DNA of 13,706 bases, from positions 1 through 13,706 of the forward strand of contig UZAE01001355.1 in the NCBI GenBank assembly GCA_900617975.1. Direction: 5' to 3'. The translations under genes and the position numbers were made by a program. The notes below the pieces were generated by a model. That model was not told where the DNA came from, searched no databases, and was given only the letters and a program-made list of their open reading frames with translations. Shown in pieces: positions 1 to 9,919 of this stretch (position 1 is its first letter; each line of letters opens with the position of its first letter). Source of the stretch: Rodentolepis nana. Its lineage: Eukaryota > Platyhelminthes > Cestoda > Cyclophyllidea > Hymenolepididae.

Positions 1-766
1 CCTGTTAACCATTCGTTTCATAATTTTAACCAGCACGTATGTGAGGGAGATAGGCCTATAGTTGTCAAAGTTGCTAGGGTCTTTGGCCTTCTTTAGTACT
101 GGTATTACTATGGCAACTTTCCATTGATTAGGTACGAAACTGGTCTCCCAGATTTTGTTGTAAAGCGTCAGCATGGTTTCCTTGGTCCCATTCTAATTAG
201 AAATTCTGGATGAGTGCCGTCTTCGCCAGGAGACCTTTTGCACTTTAGCATTTATATCGCAGCATTAAGTTTGCAAGGTCTGATTGGTTCAGAAAGTACA
301 TTATTTGGTGTTGCTATGTCTTCCTTAATTTCACCAAACTGTCTCACTTGTATCTTTAAATCTCTTGAAGATATTCTGATAAATGGGTTTTTCTCTTGCT
401 TATGGGAATAGAACCTCGGAAAGCAGTTAGTTATTTCGGAGTCGATGGTAAGCAGTTTGTTTTTTAAACGTATTGGTTCTTTCTTGGGTCTTCCGCTGTT
501 GTTTTGGAGGTTACCCAGGAATTTGTAAGTGCGTTGGCTATCACTTTGATAGTTAATATTTGTGATAAACTTGTCGAAGGAAGTCCGTTTAGCTTGTAAG
601 ATTGTTTGTCTTAGGACAACTGACTGCCGTCTCCAGGCTTGTACATCTTCTGCTTTTCCAGTCTGATCAGCAGTGTTGCGAATGGCGTCCCGCTTTCTTT
701 CCAGTTTCTCAAGGTGTTTAGACCATAACACTCAATAGTATTTAGTCTGGCCTCGGCGAAAATTTT

Positions 767-839
767 TCTTTGCACATCTAATCATAATATTCGTGATATC
801 AGTATCTTTGCACATCTAATCATAATATTCGTGATATCA
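767..839. repeat. Exact tandem duplication, period 38 nt (35 nt identical)
   Basis: Bases 767-801 and 805-839 are identical over 35 nt (starting tctttgcacatc, ending gtgatatca), separated by gta, so the period is 38. It lies inside the LINE remnant. Because 38 is not a multiple of three it shifts the old reading frame; the linker residues on both sides line up only if one unit is skipped. Confidence 0.95.
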
Positions 840-929
840 TTGCACAGTTTGCCAGGGTGTTAGTTGAGGTTGAGTGGACTTGTGGAAAGTTTATTGTCTA
901 AAAGGTTAGTGAATCTAGACCAATAAGCC

Positions 930-1011
930 TTCTTGAAGTTCCGTGATAGCTTAGTTGGCACTTTCCTTGTTTCTTGAAGTTCCGTGATAGCTTAGTTGGC
1001 ACTTTCCTTGT
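930..1011. repeat. Exact tandem duplication, period 41 nt
   Basis: Bases 930-970 and 971-1011 are identical over 41 nt (starting ttcttgaagttcc, ending actttccttgt) with no spacer. It lies inside the LINE remnant and again breaks the old frame. The perfect identity inside an otherwise decayed element suggests the duplication is much younger than the element. Confidence 0.95.
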
Positions 1012-1050
1012 CATGCATTTGCGGCACTTGATCTGATTTTATTGCCATCT

Positions 1051-2550
1051 TATTACGGGAAAGGGAGTTGAACGAAAACTCTTCCCCTTCCATAACTGCG
1101 ACATTCGAGTCCCCAAAAGTTCTTTCTGTTTCGAATTGGCTTATCTACAACCCCAGAATCGAAGTATTCACTACATCGCTAGTTTTATTCACGAAAATGT
1201 TGGCAGTTTTGTATTTATTACAATTTGCACAAAATGCATTTCCATACAATATTATCAATCAATAATGTTTCTTTTAACAAAATTTAATAAATAAGCCATA
1301 CCTTTCAACTGCATTTTGAGCCATTTTTGGCTACCAATTAGGGTTCTTTCACCTTTTCTCACCTTTGAATAGTAGGTTTTGGATAAATGGAATGAATATG
1401 TTAAAATAATTTCGTTATATTTTTGGTTTCTAAACTCCTCACTCTATAAAGTTTTTGTAGTCACGCTTCTTAGAATTACAGATGTGGTTTTACGGCAAAG
1501 ATACTATAAAGAGAATGAAATGCAATCTTATTAATTGATTGATTGTTTTTATAAATTGCTTTGGAAGAGAAATTTCTTTACTACATTTGAAATAGATCAA
1601 ACCTTCAGTCGCGTCAATAATTAAAACAAAAACAATATCGATGTTCATTCACAAATTTTATGTTTTTATGTTAGTAACAAATGATTTTGCAATATTTATT
1701 TGCTATTTGCACCTCATATCCTAATCAGTATATTGGGGAAATTTTATTTAAAAGGACTGATTTTTTTTGCGAAAACTTTAAATTTACAGGCAAAAATTAA
1801 GATATGTATATTTTTTCGATTGGAAAAGATTTAGTAGGCACATTCGTTGGTTGGTAGTAAATTCTCCACAGATCAGTACATCATATGGAGCTCATTTACG
1901 AAAATATTTCAATTAACATCCAATCGGAGAACTATCCTCATGACTTTAATCCTAATTATCGCGCCAGAAATGTTCAGGTAAATGCAATTTGACATTTCAA
2001 TGGGAAATTTTGGTCTCACCACCTCAGAATGCGTCATTTTCACCATTGAATTTAAATTTGGACCCTCGCTGTTGTTACGAATTCAACCAATATTGGTTTT
2101 AAAACTCAATATACCTATTAGGATATGTTGTATTATACAACTTACAAACTATAAGTTGATTGGCCAATCGCTATGGGACAGTGCTAGTCATTATAACAAG
2201 CTCATTTCTTTTGTTTATCTATTCAAGAAGAGACAAAGAAGTCCAAGTGTATGGGAATAGGTTAAATAAAATCTTTCCCATCTCATCTCATCTCCAGGCA
2301 AATAGAACAACTTTGTGCAAGGCATATGAGTTTGTTACTTGTTTGTGCTCTCATTTTCAGGCAACAGGTATCCAATGTGCTTTTAATTGTTTTTTTAATT
2401 CCGTTTGAGGTTTGTGAAAAAAGTTGGACCAGATACCTAAGCAGCAAAAAAGAAATATTTTTTTTCAAATTCCGACTCACTAAAAGCGACACTCAAATCG
2501 GCTCATATAAGTTTATTGAGACAGAATATAGCAAAATTATTATTACAAAA
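1051..2550. other. AT-rich intergenic stretch, no gene seen
   Basis: Open frames here are short, lack recognisable domains and have the AT-rich, low-complexity look of chance frames. The first 100 bases or so may still be LINE remnant: an open minus frame continues to about 1140. Simple features include several A/T runs and a small ATTGATTGATTG motif near 1532-1546. No RNA gene or clear promoter was found. Confidence 0.6.
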
Positions 2551-2870
2551 GGCAGGAGTTTTAAATAGCTATCATTAGCCATTTAGCTGACTACAGGCTT
2601 CACAGAGGGAGGAACATCAAAGTGAGAAAAATTCGAGAGGGGGAAAAGAAGAGTGATTCTCAGATGTGGAACAGAGAGACAGACAGACACAAAAGTAGTG
2701 TGAAATAGGTGAGTGAGTACTGAGGAAGTGACCGAATATGACATACAGGGAGGTGATGGTAGTTTGAAGTCAGAAGTCAACTGCCGGGTTATAGACTTGC
2801 TTTGCCGTATGAGTATACGTTGCCCAGGGTGCACCACGAGGAGGTAAGTCTATCGCACGCCCCATTATAG
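2551..2870 (+). repeat. Interspersed repeat, copy A (about 320 bp)
   Basis: This copy starts with ggcagg, then ctatcattagcc, a caggcttcacagag block, gggaggaacatcaaagtgag, a gaca-rich purine stretch, a gacatacag block, tttgaagtcagaagtcaac, and ends with cgttgcccagggtgcaccac, gaggtaagtctat and a cacgcccca tail. The same order of blocks occurs in copies B and C, which is how it was recognised. It contains two consensus-like 5' splice sites: ag|gtgagt with gt at 2709, and ag|gtaagt at 2844. An open minus frame across it (2583-2837) has no recognisable domain and is probably chance. Confidence 0.85.
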
Positions 2871-3009
2871 CGAAATAAATATTAAGTCGAAGTGGATGAA
2901 GTGGAGATATTTTATTCACAAGATTTCTGCGATCGATTCACTTTCGGGACTTTTTTGATCAGTGATTAAACAAGAATATCTGTAATATATTTATCTATTT
3001 ATATCAAAT

Positions 3010-3300
3010 GGCAGGCGTTTTGATGGTTATCATTAGCCCTTTAGTTGACTTCAGGCTTCACACAAGGGAAGAACATCAAAGTGAAAAAAAATCGAGAAGG
3101 GGAGCAGAAGAGAGATTCAAAGATGACATACAGTGGGGTCATGGTAGTTTGAAGTCAGAGGTCAACTGCTAGTTAATGGAATTTTTTTCATATGACTATA
3201 CGTTGCCCAGGGTGCACCACGTGGAGGTAAGTCTATTGACGTTGCCCAGGGTGCACCACGTGGAGGTAAGTCTATCACGCACCCCATATTTGTAATATAG
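3010..3300 (+). repeat. Interspersed repeat, copy B (internally deleted, 3' end duplicated)
   Basis: It shares with copy A the ggcagg start, the tatcattagcc block, caggcttcacac, gaacatcaaagtga, gacatacag, tttgaagtcagaggtcaactgc and the gttgcccagggtgcaccac/ggtaagtctat end. Compared with A it lacks about 70 nt between the gaagag and gacatacag blocks, which removes the first splice-donor-like site. Its last 37 nt core is duplicated in tandem (3200-3275). Both units carry the palindrome ccacgtgg, where A and C have ccacgagg and cctcatgg. Confidence 0.85.
3200..3275 (+). repeat. Exact tandem duplication, period 39 nt, inside repeat copy B
   Basis: Bases 3200-3236 and 3239-3275 are identical over 37 nt (acgttgcccaggg ... 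ggtaagtctat), with tg between them. Each unit holds gtgcac, ccacgtgg and a perfect ag|gtaagt donor (gt at 3227 and 3266). Copies A and C have one unit only, so the duplication is specific to this copy. Confidence 0.95.
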
Positions 3301-3850
3301 CATTTCAGATAAAAATCGATAAGTGATAAATAAAATTGTGCTTACCCAAGCGGTTACCATTAGAAAATTTGTTGCATTTCTACCACAATGCAACGCTTTT
3401 CCATATTCTCTTTCAGACGTCAAGTATAAGCTTCCGATGAAATATTTCTCTTTTTTAAATGATTGTCTACGTGACACGTTAGCAGATATATCTGGGCATT
3501 GGAGTAGAGATGAATTCGGAGGGGTGGGCAAGGCTTTTCGAGCTGCGATGTCCTGATGGTCGAAAATGATTAGGTCAAGGTTAATGAACACGCTAGGTAG
3601 GTGTCATTCTTCAGTATCAATTAAGCTATAGAAGGCTGTAATTGGGCTGGCCTTATTGAAATGAAGAGGAAGGAAGATAAGGTCATGGACTGACCTTTCA
3701 AGAATCAAAATCGCATAAGGGGGAAATATTGGCTAGTATATTCAGTAAATTTATGTAAAAAACTTATTCAAGGACCCTCAAGTACTTCACTCCTTTTGGA
3801 ACGTTTGATAAGTCGATTATTTTCAAGACAGCACAAAATTGTGGCATTTT
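3301..3850. other. Sequence between repeat copies B and C, no gene seen
   Basis: A minus-strand open frame of 131 codons (3196-3591) runs from here into repeat B, and a 77-codon plus frame overlaps it. Neither shows a known domain, and the minus frame ends by translating the repeat itself twice, so I treat both as chance. No RNA gene or clear regulatory site was seen. Confidence 0.5.
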
Positions 3851-4168
3851 ATATATGCGGGGTACGTGATAGACTTACCTCCATGAGGTGCACCCTGAGC
3901 AGCGTATCTTCACACGGCAAAATAAGCTATAAACCAGCAGTTGACTTCGGACTTCAAACTACCATGATCCTACTGTATGCCATATTCACTCACTTTCAAA
4001 GTACTCACCTTATTCTTTTCTCTACCTTTTCGTCTGTCTCTTTACAACTGTGATCCACTCTTCTCTACCCCCCAACCCTCCTCTCGGCTTTTTGTGACAC
4101 CGATGTTCCTCCCTTCTATGAAGCCCGAGGTCAACTAAAGAGCTAATAATAAGCATTATAAAGCTTGT
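3851..4168 (-). repeat. Interspersed repeat, copy C (inverted, about 318 bp)
   Basis: The reverse complement gives the same series of blocks as copy A: attattagctc, cgggcttcatag, ggaggaacatcg, gagacagacg, aaggtgagtac, atacagtaggatcatgg, tttgaagtccgaagtcaact, gccgtgtgaagatacg, cagggtgcacctcatgg and aggtaagtctatcacg. It keeps both donor-like sites, including gtaagt on the minus strand at 3878-3873, and lacks the internal deletion of B. It stands alone, as a solo LTR or single short interspersed element would. A plus frame (3796-4053) crossing it is probably chance. Confidence 0.85.
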
Positions 4169-7100
4169 CAGTTGATTTAAATTAAAATATTCAAGAGCTG
4201 TGTGAGAATAACATAGATTATACAAAAATGTGATGAAAATAAACCTACACTGCTCCAAACTTTGCAGTGATACAGGGTTGAGGCATGATTATCTTAATGA
4301 AGAATGCTTCTGGTACCCAATCAGATGAGTTTCGTCAACAGCGATAAAGGTGAGAGGGAGACGGAAATGTGTGGCAATGAGGCCAAAATTATCTGGAGAT
4401 ACTCGCGTTATTTCATTTTTGGATCTGCAGTTGTGTGGCATCTACTTGTCTTGCAATTTCGATTTTTCGTCCAATGACAGCGGGAGTAGAGAGGCGGAGA
4501 GTACGTGGATGAGACAGGAACAATTTTTTTCTCAAAAGTTTACATTATATATTTGAGTTTTTTCCCACATTTTCTTTAGGCAAGTAACAGAAATTCTATT
4601 GTGGTGCTTAGGCTCGATGTTTGGATTGTCTTGAATTCAATTTGACGTTTCATGAGAGGTATCGAATTTTTGGGATTGTAAGAGCGCATCGACCATCATA
4701 TAGGTCAGTGTCAGGTGAAAGGGTGAATTGAAAGAATTTGGAGGAGAATGAGAGCTTTCAGGCAAAATTGATGCTTGATAAAAATTAGCCAAATAAAATG
4801 TCTCTACTTGATGCTCGAGGTGATGATGAACAAATGCCAACTACTCTTTTATGAAATATAAAAGTCCGAAAACTCTTCACTCCCATTTTTCAGCACAAAA
4901 AGTATTGCCAAAGGTTTCTGGTTAAGAGAAGGGTTGATCAAATGAACTCAAAGGCAGAAAACGGAAACAATGAACAATTGTTTTAATTTAACATTTTGCT
5001 TTCCTTTTTTCCATAAAAGTAGCACAAATTGTAGGAAAATAAATAACACACTTCAACTCCTTAGTAAACCATATCATCGATTAATTGATGATTTGGTTAT
5101 TTTGGGCTCAACTAACAAAATGAAGCTGATTTGATTGATTTCTAACTCAGGACTGTTGATCTGAGCACAATGTGGTTTACAAGGCAATTTAATTAACTGG
5201 GAATAAGGTTGCGTTTGAATTAAGCCATCTGTTTTATGTCAGTTAACGAAATGCTCTTTGTTAAATTAACCCCTGGGAAATAATTCAGTCGCCAATTTTA
5301 CCCCCCTTCTTTATAGCCAATGGGAAGTCAAAACAATGAGGTCAAAGGAAAGAAAAAAGAATTCTAAATTGGCCCCATTTTGCTTAATACATCGATACTA
5401 CTTCTTGGAAATTTACAACTGTACTCTTCATTCCAATTCCTAAATCGTTAATTCAATGTAAAGTGCGAGTTAATTGGAAATAAATTACAAATAAATATTT
5501 TCATTTGTTCTTTGATATTCAAGAACCTGACAGGGTTAGGTCACTTGAGGGCAAAACTATAATATCAAAAATTCATCCACTGAATGAAGTGGCCATCCAC
5601 ACTCGAAAAGTCTGTCTGATAAAAGAAGCAGTAGAATACACGTGCTTCATCTGGAACACTCCATAATGCCACCCCTATCCATGAACAGTGTTAGAAAATG
5701 GATCCTTATTGCACTGGACGTCTCCTGCTCTTTTTAGTATAAAGAAAGTGAATTGAAGTTACATTTGTTAGGAATTATTTCTCAACTAGTCGGCATAACT
5801 AATGCCCGCACCAATATTTTAATTCCCCGTACATTCCCATTTGACCAATAATGAGCTAACTCTGAATAATTCACATTCTCAGTTGGCTAATATTATCCTA
5901 CTATGATTTAGGCAGACAATGAAAATGAACAAACGCTGATATGGGTTCTCCCTACGTTAAAAGGTCAATAATGCAAATGCTCATGGAAATCAATGTTGTT
6001 TCAAATAGGAGCTGAAAGAGAGGTGGGTCAATGTGTGCTAAGATGAATTAATCTTCAAGTAACAAATTTCGACACCTCATTTCATCCAGACAACATGCAA
6101 TCGGAAGGGTTGGGGGGCAAGGAGTGTGAGAGGTTGAAGGAAGGAGGATTTGAGAAGGAGAATTACTCTATCAATCACCAACAGGAGTATCTAGCTCATG
6201 CGGCTCAATTTGGATTTTAATTTTGTACATCAAATTTCTCTTTCGTTGCAGTAGCCAACTACTTTGACAGTTATTCCAAATCGGTGCACTCATCCTCCTT
6301 CGTTGTGACAAATTTCTAAAAATGTTAGCACTGATTGAACTCTTTACAGCAAAGTAAATCTTGAATTATTCAGAAGAAGAGCACAATGATTGGCCTTATT
6401 TGACCCCACCACTAACGAAGAATCAAGATCTAGTCAACGATTCTTCAAGAAATTCTGGGCCAACTGACAAAACTCTTTGACTTTCCAGTTTCGATAATCT
6501 CCCCTTACATATGAGTACGTTTCTCCTCTTCTGTGAGCATACAAATTCTAATTGACAAATTTGTAAAACTTCGAATGGATTTCATCGCAAAATGAATGAC
6601 GTACCACGTTAAGCTCAAAGAGCCCTACTCGTCCATCATTCCCAATGACTGCTAAGGGGTGATCCTTCTTGTTAAATCAACTCCTATTCAGAAGAGCATA
6701 TCCCATGATTTGAATTGAAGCTATAGGCATCTCGCATTGGCACAAAATTAGGTACAAAAATCAGGCCTACTGCAATATTGCAGCACACTACAATACAATC
6801 GTTACCTCGTGGTCACCATTGATTGATCATAGATCTAAACATCCAGGAAGGTCTGTTGTTGTAATGAGAGCAGGGTGAATAGCCAATGAGACGTTGTCAA
6901 GAGTAGAGCTCAAATCAGTTGTCTCTGTATTTGGTTAATACGGCTACGCCAGTCACTGGTGTTCTGTGACCCTCGAAAGAGTTTGTCAAACTCCCGTTCC
7001 TTTTTGAAGCGAATTCTAAACGTTACCATCTCTAAGATAACTCTTTTGAAGATACCAAAATTTGAGAGAAAGTAGTGTCGAGGTATTCCATTTGTACAAA

Positions 7101-8254
7101 ATTCAAATAAATTGAAGCAAGTCAGAATGATTACAGTTAGAGACTTTAATTTCAAGTCCAAAAGACATTCTCTCGACGGCTTCTAAAAGTCCCGTTAAAT
7201 ACACAATGCTTCATATACAACACAATTTGTCATTTGAGATAAACAAACATTCAATTCTTTTCTTTATATTTTACCGGATAACAAAATTAATTTCTACGAT
7301 ATTTATAGCTTTATAAGAAATGCTTAATTTTACAAATAAAATCTCAAATATCTACTCCACTTTTAACCTTGAGAAGCGGCTATTTCATTTGATATTACAA
7401 TTTTTAACAAATAGCGAATTTATTATATTAAATTCTGATGTGCTGTTGTTGGGACCGTGTCCAATCTAGGAGAGGAAGATTTAGAGATAACTGAGCATCA
7501 TTAGGCACTTGTTAGTGTAGTGGGCAAAAGTTTGATTTTTGTTTTCAAGTAAAATGTCATTTTCCAATTGTACTCCCAAACTAGTGATGTTTCTTAATTG
7601 TTATGTCGTAGCAGGACCCAACATTTTGACATTTGCAAGAGAGTCGCATGCCGAAGTTTATTCCTGAACGTGGGTAATGAGAAGTTTGTAGAAGCTATCG
7701 TTGAGAAATGTACATATCTGTTTAGAAATAAAAATTGAAATCGTAAAACACTAAAATGCTGCCACAGTTGTAACGATCACTGTGTTCGTGCAAAAGTTTG
7801 TTATAGATGCAACACTAATTTGTCCCCATTAAAACCTTCACACACCCTCTCTCTCACACAAATTCCCTCAATCTGAAAGTGCTCTTGTAAACAGATATGT
7901 TGCAGCTATATTAAGCAATTAGGTGCACGCGTGTTAGGTTAGGTTAGAGTGCAGTAGTCCCCTAAGAAAAAAAGAATTATGAGATATTGCAGAAGGGGAG
8001 CACAAACAGCCCACCTCATGCAACTTTATCGATTTCATCACTTCTCAAACAACCAATACACTTCAAATTGCCCACTTATGATACTTCACTGCGAAACTTT
8101 GACTTTCTCCAATTAGAATTAGAAAGTGCATCCACTAATTTCACAATGATTGACCTAACAAAATAAAATTTGTTCGGCCAATACTGACACTGAATTAGTA
8201 AATACTTATTGATTACCTATTTCACCATTCGTCATTCTTCCATCAAGTATCTCC
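4169..8254. other. About 4.1 kb without a supportable gene
   Basis: Only scattered short frames occur and none carries a recognisable domain. The longest on the minus strand (6910-7161, 83 codons) begins with a lysine-containing start and a hydrophobic stretch that could mimic a signal peptide, but has no supporting context. Minor features include TATAAAAG at 4858, CT/CA-rich sequence near 7840-7860, and three ttagg units at 7935-7949. The stretch could be intergenic or a long intron or 5' region; the sequence alone does not decide. Confidence 0.5.
5067..5098. repeat. 32-nt imperfect inverted repeat centred on ATTAAT
   Basis: The arms 5067-5082 (aaccatatcatcgatt) and 5083-5098 (aattgatgatttggtt) are reverse complements at 14 of 16 positions with no loop. 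The centre contains atcgat and attaat, motifs that homeodomain-type proteins can bind. It could be a dimeric protein-binding site or a chance palindrome in AT-rich DNA. Confidence 0.5.
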
Positions 8255-8525
8255 TGTTTCTGTTTCAGAGGTTATGGAATGCAACAATCCAAGCGATCAA
8301 CTCGAAAGTCAAATCGCATTTTCTAAATCAGGAGGTTGGATTGAGAATTTCAATGCCTGATTACTTCTTGAGAATGACATGTCAAGGTAGTAGAACAATC
8401 ACATTCGTGGATAGCACAGCTGTGTTAGTGATGGGGCTAGATATAACCCTGAATCGTCCAGCTACATCTACTGATGTGATGTTCTCTGAGATTGATGAGA
8501 GCATGACAAGTGTAGACCACACTTA
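8255..8525 (+). other. Possible orphan exon after a good 3' splice site; function unknown
   Basis: A pyrimidine-rich tract ending in tgtttcag at 8269 looks like a strong 3' splice site. An open frame continues from it to a TAA at 8524, giving about 84 codons; the frame is also open upstream to 8209. I recognise no domain, no promoter is evident and no partner exon was found. A possible donor (caag|gtagta) lies near 8384. It could be the last exon of an upstream gene or chance. Confidence is low. Confidence 0.15.
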
Positions 8526-9885
8526 ATAACAATAATCTCTACACCAACCTCGCCCATTTCATTGACAGTATCGTGATGACAATCAATACCTGTGTTTCTT
8601 ATTATTCATTGCCACTCATTCCATTACTCACATTCCATTGCAAACTGTCTTTTTCCCTGCGTTTTGGCAAACCCAATCCAAAGTTGGCTGAACACCTTTC
8701 CACAGTCAAATTCGCCTACACTTTTCTTTCACTAGAAAACAAGTAAGTCTTGAGCAAGATAGTAAACGGCACCAGTAAGTCGACTTCGCCACACTACACT
8801 GACTGCATGGGCTCACCACCTCTTCTCTACCACCTCAATATTTCGCGGCATACATCTTGTCCTATTAAGACTAATTCATTGGGAAGAAACGACTTTGAAC
8901 TCATTTAAAGTACTACGAAAGTGCTTGTCCCTGTCAACAATCATCACTGCTCATTGGTATCAGCCTAGTCACATATCCACCATATGTGTCACCTTGAGGA
9001 TTATTTCAACCTCTTTGGTCTCATTAATCATCCTCAATCACATCTTCTATATCAATTTTAAATCTTACCCGCATTCTAAAACTGCCATCTACATGGGTTT
9101 CTCGAAGCATGTCCCAACACCCCCACTGTGGTGATATCATCTGTCAAAGTCAACTGAAGGTTATAAGACTGAAAGAGGAGAATTTGAAGTGAACCATTTC
9201 AGTCTGTCAGAAGACTTATCAACCATTCAGCTTCTATTCGTACTTCATTTTTATCAAGTCTGTTTGCCCACTAGAACACTTCAACTTGACTCTTGTTCGG
9301 CTACTATGACGTCATTCGACCTCAGCATCTACAAATCAAAGTCAAATTGATTAACACCAGACCAAGACTGTATCCTGTCGATAAACATATTCAATCCTCT
9401 CGTCTTCACCAAAAGAACTTCTGATTGACGTCTTAACAGTGTGAGAGTCAAGTTCATATTTGGAACCTGAGGATGGAATCACCAAAGCAACAAGTTCTCA
9501 TTTCACTAGTCAACAGCACTTTGATATTTTCTCCAATGTGCTCAATTGACACGAAATTGCAAGTTTCCTTCAATCCAGAAATGGAAAGGTATAGAACTAA
9601 TTCACCGATCTACTCACGAAAAGTGGTGAAAGTTACTCAATTTTGAAGGTTAGTCACCTTCCCACTCTAAGTATTGAATTCTAGAAATAAAAGACCATTT
9701 CCAGGAGAGAATCGAAACTTCAGGCTCATTTTCAAATACTCTTTTTACCTGATACTGTTGCAGTTAGGGTCAATAGTAAATTTCATGCATTCAACTACTA
9801 ATGTAATACTCGAATTATGGTGGTTCTTTAAACCAGTTCGGTTATTAATTTGGTAGTATTTAGAATAAAACAGTTTAGGAAAGGT
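8526..9885. other. About 1.4 kb without a supportable gene
   Basis: The sequence is rich in C and T on the plus strand, with short frames at 8895-9134 and 9674-9856 that show no domain. No RNA gene or repeat copy was seen. Confidence 0.5.
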
Positions 9886-9919
9886 GGGATGGTGGGAGGG
9901 GGTGTTGGGGGGGGAGGGG
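9886..9919 (+). other. Strong G-quadruplex motif
   Basis: Five runs of three or more G occur within 34 nt: 9886-9888, 9894-9896, 9898-9902, 9907-9914 and 9916-9919. The spacers are 5, 1, 4 and 1 nt, well inside the usual G3+N1-7 rule. It sits about 700 bp upstream of the Kelch-family start codon on the same strand. A regulatory role is inference only. Confidence 0.75.

Larger units (their letters stand above)
1..1050 (-). mobile_element. Decayed non-LTR (LINE, Jockey-like) retrotransposon fragment: endonuclease-RT linker and RT N-terminus
   Basis: Read on the minus strand, this is the middle of a non-LTR retrotransposon ORF2. Codons from about 183 down to 1 are open and carry the RT block with WKVAIVIPVLKK and, nearer the edge, NYRPISLT, typical of LINE reverse transcriptases. 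From 731 to 255 a 159-codon open stretch holds the linker with TGKAEDVQAWRRQ and FLGNLQNN, and the frame continues into KSPG.DG.HPEFL-like residues. Further upstream (about 1020-735) linker-like residues remain, such as FKKAYWSRF and CAKKNFRRGQTKYY. Damage: stop TAA at 252-254, a one-base frameshift near 184-200, stop TGA at 732-734, another stop in the 840-900 region, and two frame-breaking tandem duplications. It cannot encode a working enzyme. The window edge removes the catalytic YADD part, so its state is unknown. Jockey-like assignment is from general resemblance; the upstream limit near 1050 is approximate and could reach about 1150. Confidence 0.85.
2551..3300 (+). mobile_element. Candidate TRIM-like element: two direct repeats of about 300 bp around a 139-bp non-coding interior
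   Basis: Copies A (2551-2870) and B (3010-3300) are the same repeat in the same orientation, with 139 bp of AT-rich non-coding DNA between them. Two direct repeats of this size around a tiny interior, about 750 bp in total, is the layout of terminal-repeat retrotransposons in miniature. Against this: A and B are quite diverged, no clear tRNA primer-binding site or polypurine tract is visible in the interior, and I could not define TG...CA ends or a target-site duplication. The alternative is two independent insertions of a short repeat. Confidence 0.35.

Noticed and set aside
3200..3275. Spliced-leader RNA gene suggested by an exon-like unit followed by GTAAGT
   Set aside because: The upstream unit does not end in ATG, no Sm-like site or SL hairpin was visible, and the unit is part of a larger interspersed repeat.
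3196..3591. Minus-strand 131-codon frame and overlapping plus frame 3323-3556
   Set aside because: The minus frame ends by translating the duplicated repeat unit, and neither frame shows a domain.
6910..7161. Minus-strand 83-codon frame with a signal-peptide-like start
   Set aside because: It has no recognisable domain, no splice or promoter context, and lies in a long region of chance frames.
7935..7949. Three ttagg units, the telomere repeat of many arthropods
   Set aside because: Three units inside unique sequence are easily chance and do not form a telomeric array.
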